Positions 1 through 12,945 of a DNA stretch of 64,000 nt are shown piece by piece. Where the stretch lies: positions 50,171,811 through 50,235,810 of the forward strand of contig CM037584.1 of assembly GCA_021018995.1 (NCBI GenBank), read 5' to 3'. The position numbers and the translations under genes are program-made. Every line of letters starts with the position of its first letter. Within the stretch, counting starts at the first letter, position 1. Source of the stretch: Chloranthus sessilifolius. Lineage: Eukaryota > Streptophyta > Magnoliopsida > Chloranthales > Chloranthaceae. The notes beneath the pieces are model-generated. The model was given only the letters and a program-made list of their open reading frames with translations, had not been told where the DNA came from and did not search any database.

Positions 1-275
1 TATTTCTTACTCCTGTTAACATAATGCGCACCTGTTTGGAAGACGGAAGCCTCATCTTTACAGGTTGTCTACCGTGAGGATACTATCGAGGATGGAAGAC
101 TAAACAAAAGTGATGACCGTGTAGGGAACCTTAGCTTTCCAAATCCATAGCCAAGGGAAATTAAGGGCGCTATCTTAACCTTTAATATTAATTGGAGAAC
201 TTCTTTTGTACAATGGATAAAACCGCTAGCCACCGAAAACAATTGATCTTTTTTATGAGTTAGCCTACAGTGAGT

Positions 276-387
276 GCATATGTATGAATGATTGCATGAC
301 ATGCACGGACTTTCAATGCGTAAAAGTCCGTGCACGTCACGCAGCCATACAGATGTGTAGACTACTTTCATGCAATCATACATATGT
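276..387. repeat. Short foldback element (nested hairpin)
   Basis: An inner inverted repeat pairs 302-313 with 323-334 (12 bp, perfect, 9-nt loop). An outer repeat pairs about 276-300 with about 369-387, differing mainly by a duplicated ATGA. The whole could fold into one interrupted stem of about 110 nt. No coding capacity and no clear target-site duplication is visible. It may be a tiny MITE or a small-RNA precursor; the sequence does not decide. Confidence 0.6.
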
Positions 388-420
388 GTGAAGTACTACA
401 ATGCATATAATGGTGACACT

Positions 421-2600
421 CATTTTAAACTAACTATTTTTTTTATACATAATTAATGTTGCCAGGAGGGTACACTGGATGAATATTGGGTGTGAAGGAG
501 CACTGCAATGTTTTGTGTTTATTGTTCCTAGAGAACAACAGTGACAATTACAATTTTAGGCTTTTAGTGGTGTTAGCACATATCTCACCTTCAATGTTAT
601 TTCAACGGTGGTCAAAAAGTTTCAATTCAGGATTAATGGGAGAAGAAAAATCCTAAAACAAGGGATTAGTTAAAACGTGAAGAGTTTTTTTTTTCTTTTA
701 ACCTAAAATCCCTTTCAAAAATTCCCACAGATGCATTCCTAAGTCCCAAGAAATATGTAAAAGTCAACATTAAAAATGATATGGTATTGACGATTGCTAT
801 TCATTAACTTGGTAATCTATTAATGGATAAGGGTAGTTGCAACCAAAGATCTCTAATAATAGAGATCTTTTTTCAGGTAAACCTTTCACAAAATTGATTT
901 TTAGATCATATGTTGATTTCACATGATGCACATCCCAAAAAATGATGTCATAACCCCTTCTCATAGTATGCCTATGATCAATCATTTTTATGATTGTGTG
1001 TCATGTGAAACCAATATAGGACCTTATGATAAGTGAGTGTGAGTGTGGTGTGAGGTAACTTAATCCCTTTAATTTAATAATATTGGGAGTTGTGCTTACT
1101 AGGCTACTTACTAGGCTAGTAGCGTAGCAATTGGTATTTCGTAACTTTCTTTTAGTTCGGTCGCGTACGGCTATATATGGGCGCAGGATTCCCGTAACTT
1201 TGTGAGGTTGGTGGTCCCCAAGCAGTATTAGCAGCTATTGTTGTTTCTTTTCGACTTTTGATCTTGGCTGGCTTTGACTAGTGAAGAGAAAGCTTTTGAA
1301 TGGCCCAATCCTCCAGCACCTTTTGAATGCTCCAATGCTCCGTTTATTTATCCGTCTACGCCTAGGAGTTGGAATGAATGCTCTAAGTTTTGAATAGGGT
1401 ATCATTATTTACATATGTGACTTCACCTTATCTCCTCGAGTGGGCACTGACCCATTTTGAATCAAAGACAATGGAGATCATTTTTTTTTCTCAATTATTC
1501 ATACAATTGATCTTGAGATCATGACGAACAATAGACGGTCAAATTTTTTAAAATAAAAAATAGACTGTCTTGGCTTGGGCTATTATCGGTCCTTCTCAAG
1601 CTCTTATCAAACTTTCTATATAATATTAAAACAACTTTCCAAAAAAAGAAAAAAGAGAAAAAAAAAGACCGTCTAATAGTACATAATATCAAGATCTTGT
1701 GAGTGAAAGATTGGAACAAACAACAGTCTCCATGGTCTCAGTTAAAGCAGTCATTGCGTGCCAACTGCAGGAGATTGGTGTGCTCATGGTTTCAACTGTT
1801 GTAAATAATAGTACCCTTTCGAATATTGTGGAGTCACAGTTCACAACAGGAAGCAGGAATCTGCCCTGAAGGAGCATAATCAAGCAGGGTCTTAATTAAA
1901 CTGAAAGTAACTTTTCAAAGGATCTAATGGTAAAAATAAAGAAAACAAATTGATAAATTTCGGTAGTCAGGAAGTGCTCGAGGATCCGTTCGTTTATGTG
2001 GACTAATTGTTAATGCACGCCTAAGGGCCTAAAATAGAACCCTCATCATCGCACACGGTATTATCTCACATGTTTGTTTTTGTTATTTTCTTTTTTTAAT
2101 GTTAAAGCTCAGCTCAAACCTGCGACCTTGAGGTCACACCTCATGTTTTGCATCGAGTGTCTAGCTTCAAGCCTTGTGAATGATTTGTTTGAAAGATACG
2201 TAGTAATATAACTAGATGTCTAAAAGTGCTTGGCAGCCCAAGGTTAATGAGCAGGGAGAGCATTTGTTCTATTTTGTCAAATGATGGAGCAAGTGCAAAT
2301 CAACAATTTTTAATTGAGAATCCCACTAGATTGAAATCATATGATGGAGATCGGTCGAACGAAAGCACTCTCAAAAATCACATAGGCAAGAACAAAGGTA
2401 AATAAAAAGAAAATACAATCAGGTTCAACTACGTGAGAAGCTCAAATAAAAAAGGCAAGAAAAAAAGCAACAAAGGAAAACAAAAAAAAGGCGCTACAAC
2501 GACTTTAGAGTAGTTGCAATAAATAAATAGACCGACAATTACCTAATTTCTCCAATTGTTTTTAGTGATATGAAATTTTATGTCTTTGATATACCTTATT
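421..2600. other. Intergenic stretch without recognisable gene
   Basis: AT-rich sequence with poly-T and poly-A runs. The only hint of repeats is wording around 900-1010 and 1440-1520 (a 'GATCTTGAGATCATG' type phrase) shared with the foldback MITEs further along. The short open frames here show no family I recognise and no codon bias I would trust. Confidence 0.5.
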
Positions 2601-2614
2601 TCTGTGTATATGCT

Positions 2615-2720
2615 TAATAGTGTATTATGTGGTAGACTAATGGTTAGAGGTTTAGTTTAGAGATCTAGAGGTTAGAGGATCAAACTTTGGTTTGTAGGTT
2701 TTAAAAACATTTATTTTGTC
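2615..2720 (+). repeat. SINE-like (tRNA-derived) fragment
   Basis: A segment reading GTGGTAGACTAATGGTTAGAG followed about 40 nt later by GGATCAAACTTTGG resembles degenerate pol III box A and box B at tRNA-like spacing. The reverse-strand segment at 11790-11890 has the same organisation. It is followed by ordinary AT-rich sequence. It could also be a generic LTR-derived phrase, so confidence is limited. Confidence 0.4.
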
Positions 2721-3084
2721 CTTTGATTTAAACTATGGTATGCTATCTTAACACCCGAATTTTTGGGTGGTTTCAAAAGCTTTCTTTTTAGAAGATCTAT
2801 AAAACCTTATTCATTGTTTTCTCAGGCGATTTTATCATCCTTCAAGATTCATCTTCGTGGTGAGGAGCTTATTTGGGATTTGAAGATCCGCTTTTACGAT
2901 AGATTAAGGTATGGAGAAATCATGTCTTCTTTTAAAATTTAATTATGGATTAAAAGTGATATTTATCTTGAAGAATATATTTTATTGCACGTAAGATGAA
3001 TAATTATGATTATATTTGAAGCATACTAGATGGCCCACCATGTTGTTGTTGTATATGGCTCTAAACTAGGTTGGATCATTTGAT

Positions 3085-3600
3085 CGAGTTAGATCACAGA
3101 CCTCCGTAGTCTTCAAGACGAACATCGGTAGACAACACGGACTACCGTAGTCTTCAGGACGGATGTTTGTAGATAACAAGGATCTCCGTAGCTTCAGGAT
3201 GGACGTCTGTGGATTAATAGTGGACGTCTGTGCTTTTCGAATGCTCTGTCCAGAAAGTATTACCTTTGATGGACATCCGTGATTGCGATTAATTTCTCTT
3301 GGATGAATTAAAGAGATTGAGAGTGTTGAGTTAATTTGAAAGATTCTGTGCAATAGTTGCATCTTCATATACTTTAAAACTTTAAGATGATTTAAGATTT
3401 TAAATGATGAAATTTATAAAAATAAAATAAAATGTTAAACTGAGATCGTGCTTAATTAAACCCAGCGTCTTGATAGAGATTGAGTTTAACAAGTAATGAA
3501 CAATGTGATTAATTGGACCCAACGTCTTGATAGGGACGAAGTTTAATAATACTAGAATGAGGATTCATTAGACCCAACGTCTTGATAGGGAATCTTATTA
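3085..3600. repeat. LTR-like sequence with degenerate GGACGTCCGT motifs and a triplicated phrase
   Basis: Between 3090 and 3290 there are repeated degenerate GGACGTC(T/C)GTG and CTCCGTAGTCTTCA(A/G)GAC motifs of the kind clustered in the LTRs at 35.1, 38.0 and 44.4 kb. From about 3460 to 3590 the phrase CCAACGTCTTGATAGGGA occurs three times with small changes. A possible LTR end (GGGTCGTTACA) lies near 4268-4278. This looks like an old LTR retrotransposon fragment whose borders I could not define. Confidence 0.4.
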
Positions 3601-4899
3601 TGAAAGATATTGTGATGAGCTCATGATACTTACCATGAAAGATATTATTGATTATAATGATTATGGAAATGATGACATATTATAATGGTACAATAGGAAA
3701 TCTATGCAACGATGTTTTTCATGTTATGATTATTTTTCTCATTCAAATTATTGATATTATATTTGTCACATGCACACATACACAAGTTATAGAAGTTATT
3801 ATGATAATATGTTGAAGGTCTTTAAAATTTAAAGGAATACATGTCTGATTTATACAAGTGTAACTTATATCCTTTAATGTGGGTGGCCAGATGAGATAGG
3901 TACATCTAATGATAAAGTATGAGTGTATAGTGATGAAACCGCACATCATGCTCAAGAACCGGAGATAGATAGTTACGAGGGCTTTGCAGCTTAATTATTT
4001 ATTTTCAGTTCATAAATATTTTATTGGGCATTAGATGAAACAATAGTCATCTATGAGTTTTTCTTTATTTTAATTGGATATTAATTATAATAGGCATAAG
4101 TTTGAATATTATGATATAAGAGGATTAGTATGCATAATTAGGATTTATCATTTATGTTTATTTTTTCACTACTTAAATGCGCTCTTATATTATTCTTTTT
4201 AGAGATTTTGGACTATGGCATAATGATAGTACGACCTAAGATCTTACAATCAAGGATTGTGAGGACACGGGTCGTTACATTGTTACTGTGAAAATAGATG
4301 ATGGTCAATGATGAACTTTGTTAGAGAAAGCTCTATATTTGTGAGTTGAGGTGCGTGGACTAGGTCGCTTTCTTAAAGATGATTTGCGCCCCCTCGTAAA
4401 TTTACCGACTTCTAACATGACGGCTCCAAGATACAACAGTTCAACGATCTGATCACGAGTCAGAGTACGAACGTTTGATCGCTTACTTTTTACATTCTTG
4501 CTCAAATTAAAACCATTGAAAGTAAATAAAATAGTAGAAACGAAGGAAGAAGATTAGCTTTTTCTTGTATTAGGGAATTCAGTAATCGCCTAATAAATAG
4601 GCTATGAAATGACGATTCATTATGAACTGTTGGATCTTTTAAGGAAAGAGACGTGGCAACAATGTGCGAGAAATAACGAGCACTTCCCCAATGTGCGTCA
4701 TTTTAATTTCCAATGGAAATAAAATTTCTCAAAACTAGAGGTGTAAGAGTCTATATGTAAGTATAAGTAAGAGCTTATCTCTTGCAGGCTACACTTGAGA
4801 GTAGAAAGCAAGAGAAAGAAATAAATATTTGAAAGACACTTTCATTTAAACATACACTAACATTGAACGAAAATTAAAACAAAAACAAATAACTAAAAG

Positions 4900-5440
4900 G
4901 AAGGAAGGAAACTAAGAGCTTGCAACAACTAATCTCGCCCAGACCCCGAGATCAGTAAAAGCCAAAGCAGTGGCATCTATGCAGGAAGAGGACTGCTTAC
5001 CCTAAAAAACTCTTTTAATTTCTTTCAGCCTTGCTCGCCCAGAATACCACAAGGGAGAGCTGACTGAAGCTAGAAAGAGAGTGGTGATGGCTAGGACGCG
5101 ATCAAGGAATTCGCAGACTACCCCGCTATGACATGCAACCAACAATGTTCAACTAACTTCTAAAGGCATTCCAGATTATCATAACAGTTGAGCAGTGGAT
5201 CAAGACATGGGCTAGCTGCCCTCTCTTCATGGACCAGCACATGATACACCAAATTGGGGATCAATTGTGGGGCATCTTTAGACTAGAGTATTGAGGATCT
5301 TGATATGGTCACGAGCCACGCACCAGGCGAAAAAACATGACTCTAGGAGGAGAGCCTTAACCTTCCAAACTCTGGACCATAGTTGAAGGATAACTATATG
5401 TCCTTGTCGCTATAGGTTAAGTCTTTACTGTTGGAATCAA
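4900..5440 (-). mobile_element. L1-type LINE fragment, zinc-finger/RT-associated region
   Basis: The reverse complement, read across stops, gives a phrase of the form NWCVMC-(about 11)-H-(3)-HC, which resembles the zf-RVT cysteine-histidine region at the C-terminus of plant LINE ORF2. No intact open frame remains. The element is 5'-truncated and decayed, and its ends are not defined. This is a motif-level call without alignment. Confidence 0.4.
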
Positions 5441-5814
5441 AACTCGGGAGAAACCTCATTTCTATCATAATCACCCTTTCCTATCTATTTGGGGTTGACT
5501 TTATCATCCTCAACTTTGGGCTCCATTGGGTAACAAACATTTTTTACCAAAAAAAAGAATAAAATTGAAAAAAAAAAGAGCTGCTCTGCAGGACAATATT
5601 TGTTCACTGGACATAATCTAAAATAGAGACTTATATTAATGTTGTGAACATCCATGTTTTAAAAATTTGTCCGAAAACCGAATCGGCAAGAATAACGATC
5701 TGATCAAATCCAGTTGGATTGATTTGATTCAATAAAAACAAAATTGTGGCTTCCAATACAGTAATGACTTATAACTTAAATTTTATGATAGAACATTATA
5801 AGCATGTACATACA

Positions 5815-6420
5815 AAAAGGGAACTACAACTTGCACACGAGATCTGTACTGTGGCAGAGGGGTTAAAAAGAAAGACAATATTTTTGGGACTTGTGCCATG
5901 TGGAATTCCATCTAAGCCGTCTAATTGAATGTGATGATGTAAAGATCTTTGATGTTAAAGATTGACACGAAACACAATCTCTATCATTTGATTTAATACA
6001 GTCACCCAACAAATCAAATGATAGGCTTTGATTGTGTTGAATCAAATGATAGAGATTATGTTTCTCGCCAATCTTTGGCATCAAAGATCTTTACATCATA
6101 TCCTTCAAATCAGATGGCTTAGATCGTTCCACATGGTACAAGTTTGAAAAGTACTAAGGTTGTGTTTGGGTTACCTCTTTCAGGACAAAGAGTAGTTCTT
6201 TTGCTCTTTGGCTCCAACAGAGAACTGTTTTCATGTTTGGTAACACAGTTCCTCACCACATTTACTCTGGCATAGCAGATAAAATTTGTTTTGACAAAGA
6301 GCAGAGAGAGAGTTGCTTCTGCTCTTATAAGAACTAACCCAAACACTTAATGTTTCTTTTTAACTCCTATAGTCCTATGCCACGGTATAAATCTCATGTG
6401 CAAGCTGTAGCTCGCAGATA
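5815..6420. mobile_element. Foldback MITE (family F) interrupted by a second MITE
   Basis: Outer arms near 5815-5990 and 6040-6145 plus 6352-6420 are reverse complements. They share the phrases CTTGCACA(C/T)GAGAT, ATGATGTAAAGATCTTTG and ATGATAGAGATT. The central section at about 6150-6345 is a separate insertion starting GTGTTTGGGTTA and ending TAACCCAAACAC. The same outer family recurs at 24395-24615, 28530-28755, 56625-57040 and 59290-60195. No transposase is present. Confidence 0.75.
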
Positions 6421-6524
6421 AAAATCTAGCACTTTTACCTTAAGAAAAGTGCTTAAACTCATTAGTTAGGTGTTTCCCCTAATAAAGGAATTAATGACTT
6501 AATAAAGTAATTAATGACTTTGAG

Positions 6525-7059
6525 TAGGGGTGTATTCGATTCGGTTTGGTCGGTTTTGGACCAAAATCACAAACCAAACCGGTCCTAATCGGTTTTTAGG
6601 TTTTCAAACCAAACCAAACCGTCCAACTCTTAAACCAAACCAACCGGATTCAATTTGGTTCAATTTGGTTCGGTCGGTTTCGGTTTTCCTATAAGTTCTA
6701 CTTACACATCAAAATTTTCCCAACTTCTCAACCGATTTTCCTATAAGTTCTACTTTACCGCTTTAGGATTTAAGAATAGACTAAAGATAAGGATAGAGTT
6801 TTATATAAAATATATATTTTACTTAAATGCCCTTTAAAATTAATCAAATCCCCTCCTCTCTCTCTCTCTCTATATATATATAAAATTACTTACAGACTAC
6901 ATTGGGTTTGATTCGGTTCGGTTTCGGCTTGGAGAGGCTTGGAACCGAAACCAAACCAAACTTTTCGGTTTTCCTTTTTTCCAAACCAAACCCAAACCGG
7001 ACCAAACCCGGTGGTTTAGTTCGGTTTGGTCGGTTCAGTCCAAAAAATGCACAACCCTA
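6525..7059. mobile_element. hAT-type MITE with 8-bp target-site duplication
   Basis: The element starts TAGGGGTGTATTCG and ends TGCACAACCCTA. It is flanked by exact 8-bp repeats ACTTTGAG at 6517-6524 and 7060-7067. The interior is dominated by CGGTTTGG/CCAAACCG strings in both orientations and includes a CT/TA microsatellite near 6855-6882. An 8-bp duplication with short TIRs is the hAT superfamily signature. It is non-coding and so must have been mobilised in trans. Confidence 0.85.
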
Positions 7060-8035
7060 ACTTTGAGTATGAATCCCCACTGCTTCTCACTATTTTGAAA
7101 AAAAAAAAAAATGAAAAAAAAAAATTTATAATAAAAGTCAAATGACATACTTACCTATAAAAAAATATACAGTAATAAAAGTAAACCGTCTAGTTCACAT
7201 TAAACTGGATTGACTGGCGGTCTAGCGGTTCAAACATAAAAATCATAAGTTCGTTTTATGCTCAAACCGGATTATTCAACTCAAGGATCGTTTCGAAGGG
7301 GACTAAAACCGATAATTTCGGCCAAAATTTCGGTCATTTCGACCAAAATTTTGATTCTTGATTCTACCTACCAATTCCAGCTGAACCGGTCAGTCCGGTC
7401 CAATTTTTTAAAACATTGATGCCCATAATATTAGTTTGTGTGTTAATTAGTGCACAAGGTTGTAACTCATATTGGAAAGTACTTTGGGTCATAAAACAGT
7501 TGTTAAAAGAATTGAGCCGTCCAATCTATACACTCTAATATGGGTCGGTTGTGCACGTCTTTTTTAATAATTAATATTTAAGCACTCTAATTAAATGACT
7601 CTAATACTCTAATATGTGTGAATTTTAAGCTAAGTGCGTATAAAACTGAGGACCAGACACATGAAACGCTTAAAATAAATAATTTAATTTAATTTAATTT
7701 TTGATACGCTTGGTATCTCTATTGATTTATCATTGTCTGATAAGATAAATAATATTTTACAAACATTTGCATTACATGTGTAACCCTTTTGCACGTAACA
7801 TGAGCTTAAATATTTGCAATTGTGCATATAAACTGTACCGTAGTGATTAAAATAACTCGTTATAAATATTTGATAGGTACTCTCCAAGATTGAGCCTCGT
7901 TTATTTTATTATACATATTTGTTAATTATATATTCATAATTTAAAATATTTAATCAAAATATTTCAGTTCACAATAGCGACACATGATGACACATAAAAC
8001 ATGTTTTAATATATTATTAAATAGCTTAATTCACC

Positions 8036-8195
8036 AAAGAGGCATTAGCCCAGTTGGTACACTCCCTCCATTGTGAGGGAGCAGGTCGTGGGTTCGATAC
8101 TCGTTCTCTTGTTTCCCGTGTGGATCCTGCCTTCCTTGGTAGGTTAGAGTGGCACATTGCCTCTATAAGTAGTCTGAAGGTGTAACGACCGAGAC
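8036..8195 (+). repeat. tRNA-derived SINE, 3' end joined to a MITE fragment
   Basis: Box A-like TAGCCCAGTTGG at 8046-8057 and box B-like GGTTCGATACT at 8091-8101 have tRNA-like spacing. The intervening sequence does not form a tRNA anticodon arm, so this is a SINE and not a tRNA gene. At about 8200 it runs into CGATAC-rich MITE sequence. Confidence 0.65.
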
Positions 8196-8199
8196 CCAC

Positions 8200-8336
8200 C
8201 ACGATATCGATACATCTTAGCTTCAATCGAGATTTTATTTTATTTTTTTAAAATTGGCAGATACGTATCGATATCGGCCGATACATATAGGCCCCGGGTA
8301 AACCGATACCTGAGATTGATACCTGATTTGACACCT
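8200..8336. mobile_element. CGATAC-family hAT MITE, partial
   Basis: The segment contains TATCGGCCGATAC strings and ends TTTGACACCTTG, matching the right end of the complete family member at 32650-32904. The left terminus is missing and abuts the SINE, so only about half of the element remains. Confidence 0.6.
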
Positions 8337-10544
8337 TGATCCGAATACACTTCATAGCCTAGGCTTTGGATATGTTTCTATCCGACAGGAGATTATTACA
8401 ACCCCCCACCTTATACCTTATATATAGAAGAGCCGTCGACGCCGGCTCTGATAACATTTATTGTGACATGTAAGGTCGGCGTATAGGTAAAAGCCCAAAC
8501 TCTAGACATTTCTCTATCTGATGTGAGACTATAATTGTCACGACCCGAATTTCTATCCTATCCCGAGGGCCTAGAATTTCGAGTTATGACCCGCACATAT
8601 CTTGGATATTCTAAACGGACATACACTTAATTAAAGTTATCGTGTAAATCTGGTTCCACGAAAGCCATGAAAGCTAACAATATAAATGTGGGATGTAAAA
8701 CAATCATAAATGCTGAATAAATATGATAAAATGCGATAGAATGCTATAAATACACAAATAACATGTAAGTTCAGTCGAAGACAAATTCGATAAAATAAAC
8801 TATAAAATTCGCAATACTAGTATCAATAAAACTCAATACCAAGTCCACAATGATCAGTAATCGGCACTCGGATCAAGATTAGCACCGTAGTCCTCCTGAT
8901 AACCGGCATCGTCGCCCTCCAAAGGTTCCTGGTACTCAACGCTCGCGAGATCAATGAAATCAGCGTCGATGGGATTTAGAAGGCTCGCGTCTACTCCACT
9001 AGCGTAATCACCTGTAACTGTTAGATTATCATGAGATGAGTTTACTCAGTCACGTAAACTCAGTGGATACACAACCAATCCACCCCATACTACTCAAGTG
9101 TATTATGAGTGCATTAAGTGAGTGATAAACATAACATCTCAAAGCAGATAGCAGAAAAAAGATAAAATCATATGCATATCGTGAAACTCATATCATATCA
9201 TAAATGCAAGACCATGATCTAGACACTCACATCCTATTGTACCTTATCATATCTCATAACATATCATATCATGTCTTATTATCATTCTCGCACATACGTT
9301 TGTAATCGCATGAGCGTAACTAACATACTCATAAAATCCTAAACGACCTGTGTCAGAGTCGTTGCTCGAGCTACCATGGAAGGGTCAGCATAGTATCATA
9401 CCATCATATTATAACGCCCTCGTGTCATACTCATACTCCACCACCCAGCTAATGAGGAGACATAATGACTAAAGTCACTCATAACATACTCATAATCTCT
9501 CCCAGAGATCCGTCTTGGCTGAAAGACGTTATTGCCCTTACGGTGGCTACGCAAGGAACGACACGTACAGAGATTTAAGTTTTTTATCTTTTGCTGGCCT
9601 ATACAGCGATGTCTTATTATCGTACTCGTATCATAACATATCTTATCTCATATTCATATCTTATCATATTCTTATACTTAATCTTAGGACAAACTATAGT
9701 GAGACAACTTCTCTAATTCACGCTTTCTAAGGAAAATGTTTCGTAGTAACCTGAATGTACTTCGTGTGATAACCTATACTATCATAGAAGTGTTGCATCC
9801 GTACATGGACGCCAATATTCCGAGTTTCACGTGACTGTAGAAGAAACCTCACCATAGCCAAAGCCTATGGTCGAATCTCATAACTTAACTCATAACTCAT
9901 ACTATCATATTTGAACTCGGGATGGTCAGGTCACCGTGTATGCCACTGTATACGAAGTTATACTGAATTCACACTCACCTGACTCGTCATGGGTCTCATT
10001 CCACCATGAGTTATAAGGCATGTGAATATGGTGTATTTCTCCCTTCGATACCATCTCAGCGAATCACCACGCCCAAGCGTAGACATGATCTCATATACTC
10101 TCGTACCCATGATTTAATAGATCCTTAACTCTTATAACTTGATCATGATGTAAACACAAAAGTATCACATGTATAGAACGATTTACACTTACGTTTTGAT
10201 TATGTTTATGCTTATATTTATTTACATAACACCAATATAATTATAAAATAAGGTTATAAGTGTGATTTCGATAATCGTAAATGTCAGAATTCAATTTTAT
10301 AAAGACATCGAAATTCTAACACCTTGTGTTATTGAAGTGGTCGCGTTAAAGCGATAAAATGATATATATATAGTATACTATAATTAAATGCTTAGATAAA
10401 AAAAGGAGCAGTCCAATTTAAAGTAGAGTGCATCACGACCATCTATCGAAGCATCCATAATTTAGAATGGAATGAGTTTTGATCGAGCAAGCAGAGTTAT
10501 AGGAGAAAATAATATTGATAATATTGTTTGATGTCTGTTCGGAC

Positions 10545-11185
10545 ATAAATATATCGATTGAAAAGTGTAACCCAATCGATTAAATTTAAATAGGTGCACA
10601 CAATCAGTTCAATTCAAAATCAATCGATTGAAAAGTGGAACACAATCGATTGAATTTAGGTAAGTGTACACAGTCGGTTCAATTCAAAATCAATCGATTG
10701 AGAAGTGAAACTCAATAGATTGAAGAATAAATTGAAGTAAGGCTTTGAGTTCTTATTTTACTATAACTTATATACTATATATACTAATATAATATTGTAT
10801 ATATACAAGGGCCTATTAGGCTATTACTATCAAAGGACCTCAATCGATTGAATTTAAATATTCAATCGATTGAAACCTCCTTTTCCTTAAAAACAAGATA
10901 AACAGCAGTAAGTGTCAGAATAAGATAATAACTCATAATTCGAACTATTATTATAATCACTCAAATAACCTCAATCGATTGAATTATAAAATCAATCGAT
11001 TGAGACATCCTTTTATTTAACTTTTCAGAAGCAATTAAAGTACTTTACTTATTAAAATCAACTGCTCAAATCAATCGATTGAATCATGTAAATCAATCGA
11101 TTGAACTTAATAAGTAAAACATTCTTTGTTGCGATTTTGAAATCGATCGATTGAAAAGTATGTTTCAATCGATTGAGTGTCGTAG
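10545..11185. repeat. Cluster of TCAATCGATTGA palindromes
   Basis: About fourteen copies of the palindrome TCAATCGATTGA or one- to two-base variants occur in roughly 640 bp, usually in close pairs about 15-25 bp apart, for example near 10621/10642, 10840/10861, 10972/10990 and 11070/11091. The surrounding text also repeats (GTACACAGTCGGTTCAATTC type). The density is far above chance for a 12-mer. Confidence 0.8.
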
Positions 11186-11570
11186 ATTTGAAATGAAATA
11201 AGGTTCCGAAATAAAATCCAAAATACATCCGAAAAATTTATAAAAATAATATAAAATAAGGATTAATTATCATTTTAATCATAAAAGCGATTTTATAATA
11301 AAACAAATCTAGATTCATTTTAAATAGCTCATCGATACGCAATCGAACGCGTCCTACGCGATGGGATCTGAGAAGGGCGAGATGGATGGATGAGTACCCA
11401 CTTCTTGAAGTGTGATCGATGGATCGACGACGATTAGAGAGATAGAGATCGACGTCCACACGATGGTCCAGAATATACAAGGCTAGAGTTTTTAAGAAGA
11501 ATTCTTGTAATAATGATTTAGGTTTCTCTAAGTGGACAAGTTATAGTCATAAGGGATTAGATCATGGCAC

Positions 11571-11700
11571 ATGAGTGAGTTGGATCCTTTCTTCTCTTTG
11601 GTAATAATGTAGCCATTGGACAAGATTTCTATAGCATGAGTGAGTTGGATCCTTTCTTCTCTTTGGTAATAATGTAGCCATTGGACAAGATTTCTATAGC
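11571..11700. repeat. Exact 65-bp tandem duplication
   Basis: 11571-11635 is repeated without a visible mismatch at 11636-11700. Each copy runs from ATGAGTGAGTTGG to TTTCTATAGC. The identity suggests a recent duplication. The open frame crossing it on the reverse strand shows no recognisable protein. Confidence 0.9.
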
Positions 11701-11789
11701 AGCAGATCTGAGTTTGAGTTATAAGACCCATCAAATCTGTACCTAATAGCATACTTCTCACCCTTTTATATTTATTTTTGATCTGGAAG

Positions 11790-11890
11790 GCCTACTAAAG
11801 AGGTTTAAAACTCACATAGTAAGGTTTGAACCTTAGACCTCTTGTCTATAACTAAAGTCTTTTAATCACTAGGCCACCACACAACTTGTA
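11790..11890 (-). repeat. SINE-like (tRNA-derived) fragment, reverse strand
   Basis: The reverse complement carries TGGCCTAGTGATT (box A-like) and GGTTCAAACC (box B-like) about 35 nt apart, followed by TTTTAAACC. This is the arrangement of plant tRNA-derived SINEs. No anticodon stem can be folded. Confidence 0.55.
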
Positions 11891-12594
11891 TTAAATAAAG
11901 ACGATTTTAAATATAAAATATTTTAAAAAACTAAAATATGTATTTTCTTAACTAGAGTAGGTTTCGGTGTGGAGCATTAACACTATGCTTGGTGTAAAAT
12001 CAGTCTAACATCACAAATTTAGTTTAAAATTTTTTAAGGTCGTTACAATAATAAAATGAAGGATTGAATCCATGGTCAAATCTTCTAACCCTTCCTAGCA
12101 ACCCTACTATCCTTTGACGGACTTGACTCTTTGACATCCTAATGGGCTGCCCGCCCCAAGCTAACCCCTTTAGTCAAAGGAAAAATTACAATGAAAGGAT
12201 GGGAAACAGCAAATTATTCAGCGGATACAGAAGTAGTGTGATATAAGTGGTTGCACCGGCGTGCATTGATGGGGTGCATTGATGGGACCCATTGTATTTA
12301 CATCGTGGCACATCAACAGTTCGTTGAATGGTCTGACATTTCCCATCCATGTAACATTGTCCTATTCAGAGTGAAATAAATGGATAAAAAAAGCAGGACT
12401 AACTACAAGCTTTTCAAGATGCGGGGAATATGAGGGAACGTAGAGAAACCCATACAACTTTAAGACATGAATGGGGCCTCTAAGCTGCTCCGTTTAGTTG
12501 CTTTTTACATCAAGTATAGAATAGACTCTTCAACATTTTCAATCGGAACTATTCATCACCTAGTTTCAGATACGCAGAAGAAAATTCTTTTGAC

Positions 12595-12945
12595 CGTCAT
12601 CTAAACACAAAAATAATGTTTAAATGATCTTACATCATCAATGTTTTAAGATGTGAATGATATGAAGCGTCAAAGTGATAGATCATAGATTGAAGTGCAA
12701 TAAGCCCAAAAATAGTATTTTAGGTAAATTTAAACTATTAGGTCTGTGTATTTTAATATCAACGATTATTTTTAATTTTAATGACTGATATTAAAGTTTG
12801 ATCAATCGGATGATTCACATCCACTCATCGGTTAATGATGGACAATTTAAATTGGTCATAGATATGTGCGACAATTCAATGGTGTGAAATAAAAAATACC
12901 ATTTTAATGGTATAAGATCATTTAAACACCAAATGGTGTGTAACT
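12595..12945. mobile_element. TIR MITE of the TTTAAATGATC family, copy 1
   Basis: The ends carry TGTTTAAATGATC and, inverted, GATCATTTAAACACC. The interior shares phrases with a second copy at about 31765-32140, including CAATCGGATGATTCA and GACAATTTAA(A/C)TTGGTCA. It is non-coding. I could not settle the target-site duplication. Confidence 0.55.

Larger units (their letters stand above)
8400..11770. repeat. LTR-retrotransposon-like sequence, ends undefined
   Basis: No coding frame of note. A TGTCACGACCCGAATTTC phrase near 8537 resembles an LTR terminus of plant gypsy-type elements. The 10.5-11.2 kb part carries a dense array of TCAATCGATTGA palindromes, and 11571-11700 is an exact 65-bp tandem duplication. 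I could not find a matching second terminus, primer-binding site or target-site duplication, so this may be a solo LTR or composite debris. Confidence 0.35.

Noticed and set aside
8041-8115. Possible tRNA gene
   Set aside because: Box A and box B are good, but the acceptor, D and anticodon arms do not pair. A SINE explains it better.
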